Source: Phragmites australis
Lineage: Eukaryota; Streptophyta; Magnoliopsida; Poales; Poaceae
NCBI RefSeq assembly: GCF_958298935.1
Contig: NC_084933.1
Span: 6,989,001-7,053,000 of the forward strand
DNA length: 64,000 nucleotides
Direction of reading: 5' to 3'
The notes under the pieces are model-generated. The model was not told the DNA's origin and made no database searches. It saw only the letters and a program-made list of their open reading frames with translations. The position numbers were made by a program, and so were the translations under genes. Below, piece after piece: positions 22,501 to 28,014 of this stretch (positions are counted from its first letter, which is position 1; each line of letters begins with the position of its first letter).

Positions 22501-25157
22501 AGGTAGCAGAAATGTGGTGTTCGCACGGGCTGGCCCCCGTTCGCAACACGTCACGCCGTCGCCTCATCCGGCAAAAGCAGGAGGAAATCCTCAGGTCTCG
22601 CACGGTGGATGGATAGGGTGCCGACGTCGAGATCAAAATGAGCAGCGACCGCCGCCGCCGCATCGCGAAGCTCCACCAACGGCCTGGACCCGATGATTGA
22701 GATGAAAATAGCACGCCGTAGGTCAAATTCCTCCCGACCCAGCTCCGCCGAGCGCTCCAGGATGCAACGACCCAAAGGTGCGGGATGGGAGCTAGAAGAC
22801 GGGTGGGCCGCCATCGGTAGAGGATCAGATATTGGCTGCCGCTCCTGGCCAGGGGCATCACCATCCCCCCCACCAAGAGGAGCCCCAGCAGGCGCCCTTG
22901 ACGGACGTGCACGAGAACGACGCCGGCGACGGCGCGTCGGCTTTGGGGAACGTGTTGGGAAGAAGGAACGGGAGCGGGTGCCGCCATCTAGTTTGTTATA
23001 AACTTGTAACTCCCTCCATTTCACAATATAACAACAAATTTTTCATAACACAAAAATCTGAGCTCGTGTGATTTCGCTTAGGTTCAAGTTTTAGTGAAAA
23101 GAATTGGTACAATGCAAGTAAGTAATTGGCACCAGGAACTGTTTGTGTTGGAATCCCTGGGCCAGAGCCCTTGTGCTATTATTATTTGACATCAGATAAA
23201 TGCTATTGTTATTTTTCTTGCACTTATGATTTGTCATTGCAGTGCTATTTTTCTTAAAAGCACTTCTACTTCACCAATTTTAGATATATTGACTGACTGT
23301 TTGGTGGCCTCTTTTTTAAGATTTGACAGAAATGCTTTAATAAGTTGTGAGTTCGGTCACTGTATATATTGCATGAGCAATAAACCTCCAATTCTAAGTT
23401 TCTAACTGCCCTGTGCCATATGAGAACTTTCATTGACTAGCTTAAGATGATCTTCTCAGGCCTTAAGTCTTTCAGAGCTATCATTCCTGTATTTCTTTCT
23501 TCGGCAAATGATAGGATCAGTAATTTCTTTAGGTTTACATAACGATCATATCTGATTCTCAGATTCGATTATTTTATCTAGTTGTTCCCTTGCTTTGGTT
23601 CTATATCTTTGTATGATATGCCCCTTTTGTATGCCATGTTGAGCTTGGCTATTGCAGATCTGTGAACCTATTACAATGATATACATTCTTTCATTGTTCT
23701 GACAGGTGAAAAACTTTGTTTTGTTTGGTGATATTCACAAAAGTATATATTTTCTTAGCTGGAAGGAGCAAGGTTCTCAATTAAGTCTGCTGGCAAAAGA
23801 TTTTGGATCACTTGATTGTCTTGCAACTGAGTTCTTAATTGATGGGAGCACCTTGAGCCTTGTAGTTTCAGATTCTGATAAGAACGTGCAGGTAATTTCA
23901 TCCATATCTTTAATATGGCAAATGTAACTGTGGGATGCGATGTTTTTGAAAACTTAGTGGAAGCTAGCTGGTTTGGCTATGGTAGAGACACTTGTTAGCA
24001 CATTAATACTTGTGCAATGAGTACTAAACTTGTACAATGTCTGTCAAGTACATGGAAAACTATCCCACCATCAGTTCAATGGAATGTTTGTTAACCTTAT
24101 TCCTTCTCTTCATTTTTCTGATAAAATTAATGCTATTAGGACCATATTGATATGGGTTTTCAATTTTTGTATCTTGCTACTAACAAACCTGATTCACAGC
24201 AGATTACAGTTCTGTTAGACTTCTGGCAAATTGCTCTATGTTACAGTATCTGGTTGATTTCATTATTTAGCTGTTCCGAGTGTCTGCATCTGAATGAGGC
24301 AACTTTTCACATGATTAGTTGATCACATTTCACATACACCATGCAGATTTTCTACTATGCTCCCAAAATGGTTGAGAGCTGGAAGGGGCAAAAGCTTCTT
24401 TCCAGAGCAGAACTTCATGTTGGAGCCCATGTGTCAAAGTTTTTGAGACTGCAGATGCTGCCCACACAGGGATTGGCATCTGAAAAGACAAACCGTTTTG
24501 CTCTTGTATTTGGGACCTTGGATGGTGGTGTCGGCTGCATCACACCTGTTGATGAATTGACATTTCGTCGGCTCCAGAGCTTACAGAGAAAGCTCGTAGA
24601 TGCTGTCCCCCATGTATGTGGCCTGAACCCGAGATCATTTAGGCAGTTTTACTCCAATGGGAAGGCACATCGTCCTGGACCAGACAATATCATTGACTTC
24701 GAGCTTCTTTCTCAGTAAGTGAATCTTCATCAACATCTTATGTTACGGGATTTTCATTTTTTTTTAACCTGAAATCCTTCATTTAAATTAATTGTTCAGA
24801 ATTGGTGCAGATCAGTCAAATAATTAGAATAAATTGTCATTTTTTAAATTATAGTACGGGACTTTTATTTTTTTTCTTATTGCCACTATTTTGGTAATAA
24901 AAATTTAAATGAAATTCTGCCCCCTTGGTGTACACTGGTTTTTGATCCCAATCCCGGGAAGTCTTGTGTTCTTTATTTACCTTCTTACCGCATTATGTGT
25001 CCCTAACCATGCATTGCATTTTTCCTTTCTGCCCTTTTGCAGCTATGAGATGTTGTCTTTAGAAGAGCAGCTTGAGATTGCACAACAGATTGGAACCACC
25101 CGCTCGCAGATTCTTTCCAATTTTAGCGACTTTTCACTGGGCACAAGTTTCTTGTGA
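1443..25157 (+). CDS. CPSF160: Cleavage and polyadenylation specificity factor subunit 1 (CPSF160), 3' 16 exons; 5' end outside window
   Basis: Sixteen exons can be joined in frame: 1443-1580, 1854-1979, 3199-3276, 4498-4617, 5955-6049, 12233-12429, 14968-15740, 16864-16944, 17043-17108, 17293-17370, 17513-17743, 17825-17953, 18051-18224, 23706-23891, 24347-24714, 25043-25157. They total 2955 nt (984 codons plus TGA), with GT donors and AG acceptors throughout and no stop or frameshift. The product matches what I recall of plant CPSF160, with stretches such as DGPIVAFTVLHNVNCCHG and VKNFVLFGDIHKSIYFLSW and the C-terminus SNFSDFSLGTSFL. Plant CPSF160 is about 1440 residues, so roughly 455 N-terminal residues lie upstream. 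As established for the family, it is a nuclear beta-propeller scaffold of the polyadenylation-signal recognition complex, working with CPSF30, WDR33/FY and FIP1; the CPSF_A region is C-terminal. Copia and LINE insertions inflate introns 5 and 13. Function is by homology. Confidence 0.95.
1854..1979 (+). CDS. CPSF160: CPSF160 exon 2 of window (residues 47-88)
   Basis: CAG acceptor at 1851-1853 and GTAAGC donor at 1980, phase 0. Encodes the conserved propeller strand ISFIVRDALINVGPLKDF. Confidence 0.92.
2167..2254. repeat. Imperfect tandem repeat, 44-bp period, two copies
   Basis: The segment starting CTCTAACAACTTGACTAACA at 2167 recurs at 2211 with a few differences, and leads directly into the 93-bp repeat. 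Confidence 0.7.
2236..2421. repeat. Perfect 93-bp tandem duplication
   Basis: Bases 2236-2328 and 2329-2421 read the same by eye, both starting TAGATAGGATAAGAG and ending TCTATCTTGTTCA. Confidence 0.85.
3199..3276 (+). CDS. CPSF160: CPSF160 exon 3 of window (residues 89-114)
   Basis: TTTCAG acceptor and GTGC donor, phase 0. Encodes VCCSGHGKNGTLSALQQSIR, the classic repeat-like motif shared by CPSF160 and DDB1-type propellers. Confidence 0.93.
3866..4430. mobile_element. Probable non-autonomous DNA transposon with imperfect terminal inverted repeats
   Basis: The left end (GAAAATCGTAAAAGACATCC from about 3868) matches the reverse complement of the right end around 4402-4426, which includes TAGGGTGACTTCTAGA. 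The inverted similarity continues inward (CCCACAACTCA versus TGAGTTGTATGGGG). No transposase is encoded. Ends are approximate and no clear target duplication was identified. Confidence 0.45.
4498..4617 (+). CDS. CPSF160: CPSF160 exon 4 of window (residues 115-154)
   Basis: Acceptor AG at 4496-4497, donor GTAAC at 4618, phase 0. Encodes VELPSCTGIWAVYYKSSRGN and so on to SRTM. Confidence 0.93.
5955..6049 (+). CDS. CPSF160: CPSF160 exon 5 of window (residues 155-186)
   Basis: ATAG acceptor at 5951-5954 and GTATGC donor at 6050. It ends in phase 2 and the codon is completed 6.2 kb away in exon 6. Encodes VLQTGDDLGEVTETVDYNVQ and so on. The following intron was expanded by a Copia insertion that begins 59 bp after the donor. 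Confidence 0.93.
6104..6108. repeat. Target-site duplication ACATT, left copy
   Basis: Identical to 10972-10976 immediately outside the other LTR. Confidence 0.85.
6109..6246 (+). repeat. Copia 5' LTR
   Basis: 138 bp, starts TATTAGGCAGG and ends CTCTACA. A TATATATATG stretch near 6196-6205 may serve as the TATA region. It differs from the 3' LTR at one position (CACCTCC versus CACCCCC). Confidence 0.9.
6247..6258 (+). promoter_or_regulatory. Copia primer-binding site (initiator Met tRNA type)
   Basis: TGGTATCAG directly abuts the 5' LTR end. The first nine bases match the usual tRNA-iMet complement, then it diverges to CCG. Confidence 0.8.
6373..9141 (+). CDS. Copia gag-protease-integrase (first part of gag-pol, ends at in-frame TAG)
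   Basis: I chose the ATG at 6373 because the upstream ATG at 6223 lies inside the LTR. The frame gives 922 residues. A UBN2-type gag occupies about 30-300, followed by a Gly/Ser/Lys-rich linker. The aspartic protease motif WVLDSGASSHM is near residue 396. The pre-integrase HHCC zinc finger (WHHRLGH ... CHSCQLGK) is near 524. The integrase core carries Asp (HCDVW, near 586), Asp (QADNGTEF) and Glu (PQNGKAER). A Pro/Ala-rich tail precedes the TAG at 9139-9141. No CCHC knuckle is visible in gag. The frame continues past the stop without a shift. Confidence 0.9.
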   Translation: MDTSAPSFSATSAGTLPATGTPPMPAMSAGAAAPIVAHNYATVNVKFHIPFTLDFQSNYSKWAFFFKSLCGKFGLRSHIDGSAPPRPDDPQWDAAECCVRGWISGSVDDSVLDLAMDSADPTARDLWVAIEGIFRANREPRAIFLLNEFHSMVQGDSTISAYCQRLKIKAAALRDVGHPVQDSQLVLALLRGLNPRFSNTADDIANSAVLPTFARAHDMLALKELRLTNDEKTVASTALLATAGSGCTSPGGCRALAATANSGGPHNPHVTGYGSNKGGGGGNSSSSKGKGKGRRGWNSASAQQRGGAGQTNQYRPMGPWICYNPWAPQGPPSAQQGGWRPGVLGAPPPQAHTAFAPTQPPTTFAPLHVSQQAPMWNQDGLVAALNQMHLQGQHPWVLDSGASSHMSSSDGILLSRHPPPHSSITVGNGANLPISCRGESVLHTPESNFHLNNVLVVPSLVCNLLSVRQFTRDNNCSIEFDALGFSVKDIPTQRVMLRCNSAGDLYTFPAASSAPHASIAISTDLWHHRLGHPSSATIDILRRNTSISCNKIEKLLCHSCQLGKHVRLPFSDSSSYTSMPFELVHCDVWTSPVASVSGYQYYLVLLDDFTHFCWTLPLTCKSEVSTHIANFCNYVHTQFSLAIKAVQADNGTEFVNNTLHTLFASRGIHLRLSCPYTSPQNGKAERLLRTLNNISRTMLLHAHMPAQYWAEALATATYLLNRRPCSAVRHSIPYTLLHNKSPEYSHLRVFGCLCYPNLTATARHKLSPRSTACVFLGYPSSHKGYRCLDMATKRVIISRHVVFDETCFPFGLYPSRSSPSDLDFLLAGTTVPVRPASLPSAAGQSHQGFIEELTDDPAILFHGPVLPAAPPAAAPAPATVHAAPPARDIRLVYSRRPRAHDGSSTAPGPAPAPVQQPPAPAQ
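9142..10821 (+). CDS. Copia reverse transcriptase and RNase H (second part of gag-pol)
   Basis: Same reading frame as the upstream gag-pol, separated only by the TAG; the first internal ATG is at 9169. Copia reverse transcriptase blocks are intact: WIFKHKYHSDGT, LDVKNAFLHG, SLYGLKQAPRAW and the catalytic YVDDIV near 9871. RNase H follows with DADWAG near 10363, SSAEAEYRA and VYCDN, ending in the typical FADIMTKGLP. Alone it would be a fragment; read with the upstream part it is one polyprotein. Confidence 0.9.
   Translation, partial: ATAPVQQPQVPAAPSAPLVPQERCITRTQSGAIPVMRYVGLSATTTPSPLPANYRSGLADPNWRAAMAEEYKALIDNGTWRLVPRPHGANVVTGKWIFKHKYHSDGTLTRHKARWVVRGFSQRHGIDYDETFSPVVKPATIRAVLSMAASHAWPIHQLDVKNAFLHGHLEEAVYCQQPPGFVDPVFPDHVCLLQRSLYGLKQAPRAWYQRFATYIRQLGFVASTSDTSLFVYKDGTSIAYLLLYVDDIVLTASSTAFLQQIIGRLHSEFAMTDLGALHHFLGISVTRSADGLFLSQRQYAVELLQRAGMAECHSTTTPVDTHAKLSATAGAPVADPSAYRSLAGALQYLTLTRPDLAYAVQQVCLFMHDPREPHLSMIKRILRYLKGTLSSGLHIGVGPVQSLVAYSDADWAGCPDSRRSTSGYCVYLGDNLISWSSKRQTTVSRSSAEAEYRAVAHVVAECCWLRQLLQELHVSIASATVVYCDNVSAVYMTTNPVHHRRTKHIEIDIHFVRKKVALGQVRVLHVPSSHQFADIMTKGLPVQLFTEFRSSLCVRDPPA
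10834..10971 (+). repeat. Copia 3' LTR
   Basis: 138 bp, preceded by a short purine-rich stretch (10825-10833, GCGGGCGGG) that is the best candidate polypurine tract. Confidence 0.9.
10972..10976. repeat. Target-site duplication ACATT, right copy
   Basis: Matches 6104-6108. This fixes the element ends at TATTAGG and CTCTACA. Confidence 0.85.
10977..12232. other. Rest of CPSF160 intron 5; no gene seen
   Basis: AT-rich intronic sequence. The open frames at 11474-11806 overlap in two frames and show no family resemblance. A poly-A run is at 11360-11374. Confidence 0.5.
12233..12429 (+). CDS. CPSF160: CPSF160 exon 6 of window (residues 186-252)
   Basis: TTGCAG acceptor and GTATGG donor at 12430. 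It starts in phase 2 and ends in phase 1. Encodes VIQVYAKGARVLDGSFMTQE and DPYVLLKMVDGTIRILVG, both strongly CPSF160-like. Confidence 0.94.
12430..14967. other. CPSF160 intron 6; repeat fragments, no gene recognised
   Basis: A 122-codon frame at 13687-14055 has no recognisable domain and I treat it as chance. GC-richer patches at 13080-13440 resemble short repeat insertions. A foldback element occupies 14495-14724. Confidence 0.4.
14495..14724. mobile_element. Foldback MITE with about 40-bp near-perfect terminal inverted repeats
   Basis: The left arm, 14495 to about 14535 (AAACCATCTTTCAGTGC ... TTTCCATGTGC), is the reverse complement of the right arm, about 14685-14724. Between the arms lie about 150 bp of unrelated GC-rich sequence. 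No transposase is encoded. The transcript would fold into a long hairpin within the CPSF160 pre-mRNA. A target duplication is not obvious. Confidence 0.8.
14968..15740 (+). CDS. CPSF160: CPSF160 exon 7 of window, largest exon (residues 252-509)
   Basis: GATGCAG acceptor and GTCAAA donor at 15741. This 773-nt exon has a single open frame. It encodes a low-complexity linker, then YDQSDIYCIICYENGKLEIF-like propeller strands and PRPTWVMVCRQRFRVHPQ at the end. Confidence 0.94.
16080..16665. mobile_element. TAACCGG-rich inverted repeat element in intron 7 (MITE-like)
   Basis: The left part (16098-16160) repeats GTAACCGG/GTTACCAG units. The right part (16510-16625) carries the same motif, and its reverse complement resembles the left end (TCGGT-GTAAC-GCC-GTTACCAG). 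The centre is AT-rich. Termini are imperfect and the superfamily is not assigned. Confidence 0.45.
16864..16944 (+). CDS. CPSF160: CPSF160 exon 8 of window (residues 510-536)
   Basis: CTGCAG acceptor and GTAAAG donor, phase 0. Encodes LCDGPIVAFTVLHNVNCCHG and so on, one of the most conserved blocks of the family. Confidence 0.95.
17043..17108 (+). CDS. CPSF160: CPSF160 exon 9 of window (residues 537-558)
   Basis: GCAG acceptor and GTAAAA donor, phase 0. Encodes GFLKICQLPSAYNYDNYWPV. Confidence 0.95.
17293..17370 (+). CDS. CPSF160: CPSF160 exon 10 of window (residues 559-584)
   Basis: TTGTAG acceptor and GTAAGT donor, phase 0. Encodes VPLYGTPHQVTYYAEQSMYP and so on to SFP. Confidence 0.95.
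17513..17743 (+). CDS. CPSF160: CPSF160 exon 11 of window (residues 585-661)
   Basis: CTTCAG acceptor and GTATGT donor, phase 0. Encodes VYTVDEFEVRIMELEKPSGR. By family knowledge this is close to the start of the C-terminal CPSF_A region. Confidence 0.95.
17825..17953 (+). CDS. CPSF160: CPSF160 exon 12 of window (residues 662-704)
   Basis: CCTCAG acceptor and GTACTT donor, phase 0. Encodes the CPSF_A signature block around GTAYVQGEDVAARGRVLLF. Confidence 0.96.
18051..18224 (+). CDS. CPSF160: CPSF160 exon 13 of window (residues 705-762)
   Basis: TTTCAG acceptor and GTGAGT donor, phase 0. Encodes KGAVSAVASLQGHLLIASGP and AFYDAPLHVVSLNI. An antisense LINE sits in the following intron. Confidence 0.95.
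18947..19590 (-). pseudogene. LINE ORF2 C-terminal zf-RVT region, frameshifted
   Basis: In the frame following the shift: DILPSVGLSPGVDDKHIW, then SAYRRFFVG, PRCKFFLWLASLNRCWTADR and the zinc-binding CPLCDQEDENVQHLLTAC. This is the usual C-terminal domain of plant L1 reverse transcriptases. The first ATG at 19525 lies inside this sequence and is not a real start. Confidence 0.85.
19570..22178 (-). pseudogene. LINE ORF2: partial endonuclease plus reverse transcriptase
   Basis: The open frame from 22146 to 19450 begins mid-endonuclease: VYGPQLDDLKVQF just upstream of the first ATG, then GGDFNLI and SDHCPL. The N-terminal half of the nuclease with the first catalytic motifs is absent. The L1-type reverse transcriptase is complete, with FRPISLIHSFAKLVTKILAN, LDITKAFDSVSW, LQQGDPLSPMLF and catalytic YADDVV. 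A one-base shift near 19580-19590 ends meaningful sequence in this frame; the protein continues in the next frame. Confidence 0.88.
22134..23024 (-). pseudogene. LINE ORF1 (DUF4283-like) with one internal stop
   Basis: Two open stretches in the same minus-strand frame (22551-23024 and 22134-22526) are separated by an in-frame TGA at 22551-22553. The first is Arg/Pro-rich. The second contains GIPAHVWSLVTARRLLSPFC and SAWTSHPESLPPKLGLVVEE, the pattern of the DUF4283 RNA-binding region found in plant LINE ORF1 proteins. The recognisable ORF1 sequence stops near 22175, where it runs into endonuclease sequence in a different frame. Confidence 0.7.
23038..23705. other. Distal part of CPSF160 intron 13; no gene seen
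   Basis: AT-rich sequence with no significant open frame. It ends in the GACAG acceptor of exon 14. Confidence 0.5.
23706..23891 (+). CDS. CPSF160: CPSF160 exon 14 of window (residues 763-824)
   Basis: GACAG acceptor and GTAATT donor, phase 0. Encodes VKNFVLFGDIHKSIYFLSWK, continuing directly from exon 13 across the 5.5-kb LINE-bearing intron. Confidence 0.96.
24347..24714 (+). CDS. CPSF160: CPSF160 exon 15 of window (residues 825-947)
   Basis: ATGCAG acceptor and GTAAGT donor at 24715, ending in phase 2. Encodes NRFALVFGTLDGGVGCITPV and LRNPRSFRQF-like CPSF_A sequence. Confidence 0.95.
25043..25157 (+). CDS. CPSF160: CPSF160 terminal exon 16 of window (residues 947-984, stop TGA)
   Basis: TTGCAG acceptor; the first base completes a split His codon. 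Encodes YEMLSLEEQLEIAQQIGTTR and the conserved end SNFSDFSLGTSFL, stop TGA at 25155-25157. Confidence 0.95.
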
Positions 25158-25480
25158 GCTGTAACTTTTGGGCTGATGGAGAAGCTGGTCGTACTCAGGC
25201 AGTTCTGAAGCTGCATCAGAAGTTCTTCCCAATTCCATTGACCTGGCCACTTGACATCAGCTTTATTGTAAAGATGGCTGCTGAAGTTTAGGTTTTGCCG
25301 GTGTAACTAAAGGAGCTATCATTGACTGGACAGTTGATGCGTCTCAGCAGATTGTAACCACCTTTTTTGCTGGCCTGTTATTAGTATTGGAAAACACACT
25401 GAAAATCAGTTATCTGAAGAGTCAGTATTAATCGGGAACATTACTAGAACTTATGTAGCACAAACTCATTTCCTCCTAAT
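25158..25480 (+). other. CPSF160 3' untranslated region (approximate end)
   Basis: Sequence after the stop codon has no open frame and no canonical AATAAA hexamer that I can see. The right limit is a guess, placed before the composition changes at about 25.5 kb. Confidence 0.45.
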
Positions 25481-25499
25481 CTTACATACGACTAGCAAT

Positions 25500-25860
25500 A
25501 GCAAGCACCACAATTCCTTATACGCGGAGAAACAAGCAAGCGGAGGATATCACGGCACCCTTGAGGTTGTAGCTCAGGAAGTCTAACTGCAAGCGAACAG
25601 CGAGAACAGAGAGTTGAAGCGGGAAGAGCGGACGACCTCCTCGGCGTCGGTTTCTTTCACTAGTACTGGTTTGCTGGAGGACGAGAAACTTGAGCATTGA
25701 ACAGACACAGGAGGAACAGAGGAGCTGGAGCTAACGCTCTGTTTTTATTCATCAAAACGTTCACTTACATAGCAACCTTGCATGCCTATTTATAGACCTT
25801 TACACAACCGATTTTCAGAATTTTCTCACATGCATGGAGCTCGAGAGCTCCAGAACTCTC
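25500..25860 (-). promoter_or_regulatory. Promoter-like block on the minus strand (TATA box plus GC-rich leader), possibly an LTR remnant
   Basis: On the minus strand GTCTATAAATAGGCATG (25781-25798) is a strong plant TATA context. It is followed by about 280 bp of GC-richer, CTC-rich leader-like sequence down to about 25500, heading into the CPSF160 3' end. No downstream minus-strand coding frame is found. A retroelement LTR fragment is an equally good reading. Confidence 0.4.
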
Positions 25861-25952
25861 GCATACCTTTTTGACTTTTGCTGCTACTAGTACATGAACA
25901 TGGACCGGCATGGACAAGCACAAAAATCTGACTGCTACCTACTGCAAATTAA

Positions 25953-26127
25953 TACTATCTGCGTTTTTAAATAATTGTTACTAAGTAAGGTGTAGAAAGT
26001 ATCAGTAGATTTGTCGACTTTAACAGTATTGTATACTTAGAATCATTTTCATGTGCATTTGTGAAAAATTGATGGTAAAACATGCCTGAAGTCAACTGTG
26101 ATAACTATTTGCAAATGGAGAAAGTAC
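25953..26127. mobile_element. Stowaway-like (Tc1/mariner) MITE
   Basis: The left end TACTATCTGCGTTTTTAAAT and the reverse complement of the right end (26098-26127, TGTACTTTCTCCATTTGC) align as degenerate CTCCCTCCGTTT-type inverted repeats. The ends carry TA and the size is about 175 bp, both typical of Stowaway elements. Confidence 0.6.
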
Positions 26128-26378
26128 ATCTTACTCTACATCTTGACTTTTGGGACAAAGCTGAAGACCCTTGACAACTCTAATATATTTTCACAAAGTT
26201 ATTTAAGGTAGCCATATCCTACAGTATATGAAATGCATTGCACACGTGTTACATATGTGAAATCAAAATAGATGACCATCGGTATTTGTCAGATGGGGAC
26301 AGTGTTCTGTGAAGAAAAACAAAATAGATGCATGATGAGTGATTCCATATGATTCCTAAGAAAATAACATGTTTTTAC

Positions 26379-26435
26379 CTTAAGTGCAACTTGGGTTGCC
26401 CTTTCAGCAGCGAAGAGAATTGCTCCTGCACAATC
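26379..26435 (-). pseudogene. Orphan exon resembling isovaleryl-CoA dehydrogenase
   Basis: On the minus strand 57 bp translate to DCAGAILFAAERATQVALK. From memory this matches a conserved block near the C-terminus of plant isovaleryl-CoA dehydrogenase, a mitochondrial flavin enzyme of leucine breakdown. It is bounded by a pyrimidine-rich ATCAG acceptor and a GTAAAA donor. The next expected exon (LGGNGYVNEYPTGR type) is not seen within 900 bp downstream, nor is the preceding one upstream. I read it as a captured or relict exon. An exon of a real neighbouring gene with very long introns is less likely. Confidence 0.6.
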
Positions 26436-26439
26436 CTGA

Positions 26440-27240
26440 TAAAAAAGATTTGCATGAGATGAAGATGATGAGAGTTTACCAGGAATTATACAGATACTTA
26501 TTTAAGAAAAAAAGTGTAATAACTGGAACAGATAGATTACAGTGCCAATGGCACACGTACTATAAAGTACTAAATGACACGATAGTAGTAGTAAGCTGAT
26601 AGGAAATTAAGGTTTGTCCCAAGGGATTATGCAAGTTAGTGGTAGAATATGTCATAGAAAACCTGACTAACACTTTAGCAAATACATCATATATTGTATT
26701 ATGATTTGTGAACCTTTATTGCTAGAAAAAAAAAAGAGTTTTCCTATCTCAAGTTTTATTTAAGTGCATTATTACAAAGATAAGCAACCACCATTAGATT
26801 ATTTTAGTGCTAGTAGCTGTTATTCCATACAAGTTTCTTAAAAGAATAATAATTTAAATATCCAATAGTTGATCTCACATTAGCTAGCATAAATAGTTAT
26901 GTTCTGTTCTATGCAAAGCCAATAACTTAGTATTGGCAAGATCTGAAGAGACTTGAAATTGAAGTGTTAATTTGAATGTCAAAAACAGCAACGTGGCCAG
27001 TACTATTTTAAAAAAATACTAGTACATGCCACGCAGTAAGAATGAATAGATAGCTACAACCGCCTTGTGATCACCAAGATGTCGTCCCCCCAATTGTTTG
27101 CATTGCTCAGGCGGTATCCACAATAGCGTTTGAATGACCACCAATTTCAGGATTAGCAAGCTATGAAGCATAAGGAATTATTTTAGAGCAATGTTTAGAC
27201 TTAACACAAAGTAATTTAGCAACTGAGTGACACAAAGAAC
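26440..27240. other. Intergenic, no gene recognised
   Basis: AT-rich sequence with only short chance frames. A minus-strand stretch near 27060-27150 is open for about 35 codons but matches no family I know. Confidence 0.4.
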
Positions 27241-27420
27241 TAAGATAAGTTCAATGCCCAATATGCCCTGAATGACTCCAAACAACGTAGCTAATAAAAA
27301 GGGACAGTGATCAAATTGTGACTAAGGGATTAGAGAGCTTGATCACGTCATTGAGGTGGATGTGTATATATAGGTATGAGATGGGCCAATATGGACCTAG
27401 ATGATATATGAGCCTTAACA
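27240..27420 (-). repeat. Start of the 3' LTR of an antisense Copia element (left limit uncertain)
   Basis: Reading the minus strand, a polypurine-like TTTTAGGGGG (27421-27430) is followed by TGTTAAGGCTCATATATCAT. A TATATATACAC stretch lies about 50 bp further on. The LTR end to the left could not be fixed because no second copy is present. Confidence 0.5.
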
Positions 27421-27482
27421 CCCCCTAAAACTCAAGGTAGATCTGAAGCATTGAGTTTGAGCAAAAGAAGCCGATGATACTC

Positions 27483-28014
27483 TCAAGTCTGTGCTTTAGT
27501 GAAGAAATCTACAACTTGCAGTTCGGATGGCACATACTGAAGAGCAATTGTTTTCTGATGACAATGAAACCAGGTAAAGGAGGCGTCAACACCAATATGC
27601 TTTGTAAGTTCATGCTTCAATGGATTACTGGCAATCTGTATGGCTCCAGTATTATCACAGAGAAGAGGTGTGGGATCATCACAAGAAATACCAAAATCAG
27701 CCAACAACCATCGAAGCCATACAATCTCAGAAGTGGTAGTGGCAAGTGCTCGAAGTTCTGCCTCTGTACTAGACTGAGATATCGCTGCCTATTTCTTGGA
27801 CTTTCATGCAAGAGGAGAATTACCAAGAAGAATGCAATAACCAGTGACAGAACAACGATCTATCGGATCACTCACCCAAGTGGAGTCCGAGTAAGTATGA
27901 AGCTGAAACAGACTATTATGAGCATAAAACAAACACTGAGATGATGTCCCCCTTAAGTATCTTAGTGCACGAAGTAAATGTCCAAAATGAACCGAAGTAT
28001 GAGCACTCACAAAC
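27483..28014 (-). pseudogene. Copia RNase H, antisense (3' segment of split element A)
   Basis: Minus-strand frames give GHLLRALRYLRGTSSQCLF and SDSTWVSDPIDRCSVTGYCI. The next frame carries LLCDNTGAIQIASNPLKHEL, TKHIGVDASFTW and the terminal DFFTKAQT. Frameshifts join the pieces. The upstream part continues at 30977 after removal of a solo LTR, where the target CAAAC is duplicated. Confidence 0.85.
28010..28014. repeat. Target-site duplication CAAAC, left copy (solo LTR)
   Basis: Matches 30977-30981. Removing the insert restores continuous Copia sequence. Confidence 0.88.

Larger units (their letters stand above)
18792..23029 (-). mobile_element. Degenerate L1-type LINE, antisense in CPSF160 intron 13
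   Basis: A 12-T run at 18792-18803 on the plus strand is the antisense poly(A) tail. Reading leftward from about 23.0 kb there are an ORF1 with a DUF4283-like region, the C-terminal half of an AP-type endonuclease, a full reverse transcriptase and a zf-RVT tail. A possible 8-bp duplication AACAACAA lies at 18784-18791 and 23030-23037, though its simple sequence makes it weak. The right end is uncertain because CTCCCTCCATTTCACAATAT at 23009-23028 resembles a Stowaway-type end. Stops and a frameshift make the LINE inactive. Confidence 0.85.

Noticed and set aside
27060..27150. Minus-strand open stretch of about 35 codons that might be a second orphan exon
   Set aside because: No family recognised and splice sites not convincing.
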